NCBI RefSeq assembly: GCF_002453355.1
Contig: NZ_DKGQ01000037.1
Location: forward strand, 1 to 35,832
Direction: 5' to 3'
DNA length: 35,832 bases
Source of the DNA: Psychrobacter sp. UBA6766
Lineage (GTDB): Bacteria; Pseudomonadota; Gammaproteobacteria; Pseudomonadales; Moraxellaceae
In this document: positions 33,829-35,832 of the stretch, piece after piece
Position numbering within the stretch: the first letter of the stretch is position 1
Layout: each line of letters opens with the position of its first letter
Made by a program: the position numbers and the translations under genes
The notes under the pieces: model-generated
Database searches by the model: none
Told to the model about the DNA's origin: nothing
The model's input: the letters and a program-made list of their open reading frames with translations, nothing else

Positions 33829-34641
33829 ATGGCTTCAAACAATCCAACCAAAATCGAAATGCGCGACTTATTACAAGCCGGCGCTCACTTTGGTCACCAA
33901 ACACGTTTTTGGAATCCAAAAATGGGACCATACATCTTTGGCGCCCGTAACAAGATTCATATCATCAATTTAGAACACACAGTAAAAGCGTTTAACGAAG
34001 CATTGACTTATGTAAACGGCCTAGCTGCTAAGAAAAACAAAGTATTATTCGTCGGTACTAAGCGCGCAGCAAGCGGCGTTATCCGTGAGCAAGCACAACG
34101 CGCTGGCATGCCATACGTTGACCATCGCTGGTTAGGTGGTATGTTGACTAACTGGAAAACCTTACGCCAGTCAATCAATCGCCTAAAAGAGCTTGAAAAA
34201 CAATCTGAAGACGGTACTTTTGCGAAGCTAACCAAGCGTGAAGCATTAGAGCGTACTCGTGATATGGAAAAACTTGAGCGTTCACTAGGCGGTATTAAAG
34301 ACATGGGCGGCCTACCTGACGCTATTTTCGTTGTAGACGTTGACCACGAAGCAATCGCTATCAAAGAAGCCAAAAATCTAGGTATCCCAGTTATCGGTAT
34401 CGTTGATACCAACTCAAACCCAGATAACGTTGATTACATCATCCCAGCAAACGATGATGCTATTCGCGCAGTGACTTTGTATGTGACTTCTATTGCTGAT
34501 GCGATTATCGCTGGTAAAGAATACGCACAAACTCAAGCAGGCGGCAAAGCTGACCAAGCACAAGATGCAGAGCAAGTACCTGCTACTGAAGAAGCATCAG
34601 CCGACGCTAAAGCTGAAGAAGCCGCTACTCCAGCAGAGTAA
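33829..34641 (+). CDS. rpsB: 30S ribosomal protein S2
   Basis: Small-subunit ribosomal protein needed for S1 docking. 270 residues; the core is typical (MRDLLQAGAHFGHQTRFWNPKM, FVGTKRAA, HRWLGGMLTNWKT, DAIFVVDVDHEAIAIKEAKNLGIPVIGIVDTN). From about residue 232 a Gln/Ala/Glu-rich tail of nearly 40 residues extends beyond the conserved domain; variable acidic tails are common in this family. AGGA (33818-33821) precedes ATG 33829. It is the first gene of the conserved rpsB-tsf operon. Confidence 0.98.
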   Translation: MASNNPTKIEMRDLLQAGAHFGHQTRFWNPKMGPYIFGARNKIHIINLEHTVKAFNEALTYVNGLAAKKNKVLFVGTKRAASGVIREQAQRAGMPYVDHRWLGGMLTNWKTLRQSINRLKELEKQSEDGTFAKLTKREALERTRDMEKLERSLGGIKDMGGLPDAIFVVDVDHEAIAIKEAKNLGIPVIGIVDTNSNPDNVDYIIPANDDAIRAVTLYVTSIADAIIAGKEYAQTQAGGKADQAQDAEQVPATEEASADAKAEEAATPAE

Positions 34642-34730
34642 ATTGCTGAGCGATAAGGTTTTACTTTGTAAGGATGCCTTGATAGTTGAACTATTAGCAG
34701 CCATATAAAGTCATTAACCGCACAAAGTTT

Positions 34731-34771
34731 ATAATAGGCATGATGTAGTTTTACTCGTCATGCCTTATTAT
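34731..34771 (+). repeat. Hairpin in the rpsB-tsf spacer
   Basis: ATAATAGGCATGA (34731-34743) pairs with TCATGCCTTATTAT (34758-34771) except for one bulged T. No T-run follows, so it is more likely an attenuator or RNA-processing hairpin than a full terminator. It could set the ratio of S2 to EF-Ts. Confidence 0.7.
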
Positions 34772-34877
34772 TAACGCGCCGAGCATCATTGACTTATGTA
34801 ATAGAATGTTAGCGCGTTTATATATCGTGCACTCCCATACATAACACTACTCACCTACATAATAAAAGGTAACTCTT

Positions 34878-35759
34878 ATGTCAGAAGTAAAAGTATCTGC
34901 CAAAATGGTAAAAGAATTGCGTGACCGTACTGGTCTTGGCATGATGGAATGTAAAAAAGCGTTAGAAGAATCAAACGGCGATGTTGAAGTTGCTATTGAT
35001 AATCTTCGTAAATCTGGTCAAGCGAAAGCCGCTAAAAAAGCAGGTAACATCGCAGCTGACGGCGCTATCATCATCGCTCAAGGCGACAATAAAGCATTCT
35101 TATTAGAAGTTAACTGCCAAACTGACTTCGTCGCAAAAGATGAAAGCTTCACGGCATTTGCAGAAAAAGTGGCCAATCTTGCGCTAGAAAACAATGTTAC
35201 TGACGTTGCTGCTATCTCTGAATTGCCTTATGGCGATGGTCAAACCGTTGAAGAAGCGCGCGTATCTTTGGTTCAAAAAATCGGTGAAAATATCCAGATT
35301 CGCCGTGTTGAAGTACTTGAAGGCGCAAACATCGCTTCATACCGTCACGGCCTACGTATCGGCGTTGTGGTATCTTATGAAGGCGGCAGTGAAGAGACTG
35401 GCAAAAACTTAGCGATGCACATTGCAGCGTTCAACCCAGTCGCCGTCGATGACGAAGACGTAGCAGCTGACGTACTAGCACGCGAAAAAGACATCATCGA
35501 AGCCAAAGCAAAAGAGTCTGGCAAGCCTGATAATATCGTTGAAAAAATGATCGAAGGTGGTCTGCGTAAATACCTAGATGAAGTAACACTACTACGTCAA
35601 CCATATGTCATGGACAACGAGAAAAAAGTTGGTGACGTTCTAAAAGCTGAAGGCGTAAAAGTCCTTGGTTTCAAACGCCTTGAAGTTGGTGAAGGCATCG
35701 AGAAGAAGCAAGAAGACTTTGCTGCTGAAGTTGCTGCCACTCAAGCGGCTAACAAGTAA
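34878..35759 (+). CDS. tsf: Elongation factor Ts
   Basis: Guanine-nucleotide exchange factor for EF-Tu. 293 residues (E. coli 283). The N-terminal UBA-like domain reads KMVKELRDRTGLGMMECKKALEESNGD, and the EF-Tu contact motif follows in EVNCQTDFVAKDESF (TDFV, near residue 82). The core dimerization region (GVVVSYEGGSEETGKNLAMHIAAFNP) and a C-terminal module (EVTLLRQPYVMD) are intact. AAAAGGTAA before ATG 34878 supports the start. It is 236 bases after rpsB. Its terminator appears to be interrupted at the window edge. Confidence 0.98.
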   Translation: MSEVKVSAKMVKELRDRTGLGMMECKKALEESNGDVEVAIDNLRKSGQAKAAKKAGNIAADGAIIIAQGDNKAFLLEVNCQTDFVAKDESFTAFAEKVANLALENNVTDVAAISELPYGDGQTVEEARVSLVQKIGENIQIRRVEVLEGANIASYRHGLRIGVVVSYEGGSEETGKNLAMHIAAFNPVAVDDEDVAADVLAREKDIIEAKAKESGKPDNIVEKMIEGGLRKYLDEVTLLRQPYVMDNEKKVGDVLKAEGVKVLGFKRLEVGEGIEKKQEDFAAEVAATQAANK

Positions 35760-35794
35760 GCTTTAAATTAAATAAAGCAAGCAGTACAGATATT

Positions 35795-35804
35795 AAAAAG
35801 CCCG
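35795..35804 (+). terminator. Left arm of a probable interrupted tsf terminator
   Basis: AAAAAGCCCG, 35 bases after the tsf stop codon, looks like the A-run and ascending arm of a terminator. The matching CGGGCTTTTT arm is not in the window, because putative IS sequence begins at 35811. Confidence 0.45.
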
Positions 35805-35810
35805 TTATTC

Positions 35811-35832
35811 TGAACTGACCCCCATAAGTTGG
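35811..35832 (+). mobile_element. Probable terminal inverted repeat of an IS3-family element (partial)
   Basis: The last 22 bases (TG AACTGACCCCCATAAGTTGG) fit the TG...CCCC...TTGG pattern of IS3-family ends, notably the IS150 group. Only the tip is in the window, so transposase and target duplication cannot be checked. Confidence 0.55.

Overview
The window reads as a chromosomal segment of a gammaproteobacterium of the family Moraxellaceae, most likely Psychrobacter. This is an inference from the moderate-to-low G+C content, AT-rich spacers, the OmpA type, the Asn/Gln/Asp-rich protein extensions and the gene order; no database was consulted. Almost all of it is conserved housekeeping sequence. 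No prophage, CRISPR array or complete mobile element is present.

Layout. Positions 94-454 encode RNase P RNA, followed by an elongator-type tRNA-Met with its own promoter and terminator. Positions 1127-8534 hold the classical lepA-lepB-(DUF4845)-rnc-era-recO-pdxJ cluster on the plus strand (translation, protein export, RNA processing, ribosome assembly, recombination, vitamin B6). A minus-strand orphan type IV pilin-like gene (8558-9145) faces away from an OmpA/OprF-type porin (9693-10889). typA/bipA and mscL follow, each ended by a terminator. Then comes a minus-strand block: a small secreted protein, mutM, relA, rlmD, a PolB-type 3'-5' exonuclease and cysM. It is divergent from a gacS/barA hybrid sensor kinase (22691-26167), the arrangement known around gacS/barA-cysM-rlmD-relA in pseudomonads and partly in E. 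coli. A crotonase-family enzyme and a Bcr/CflA drug exporter come next.

The most unusual locus is 28904-33513, a self-contained five-gene operon bounded by intrinsic terminators. It encodes an amino-acid-type periplasmic binding lipoprotein without any ABC transporter genes, a membrane-bound CheA-like kinase (periplasmic helical sensor, PAS-like region, HPt, CheA-type ATPase, no CheW-like domain), a stand-alone CheY-like receiver and two tandem CheX-like proteins that keep the ExxN phosphatase signature. There is no MCP, CheW, CheR, CheB or flagellar gene nearby. This looks like a compact sensor-phosphorelay built from chemotaxis parts with an unknown output.

The window ends with rpsB-tsf (ribosomal protein S2 and EF-Ts), preceded by a long leader typical of S2 autoregulation. 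The last 22 bases look like the end of an IS3-family insertion sequence that has landed in what appears to be the tsf terminator.
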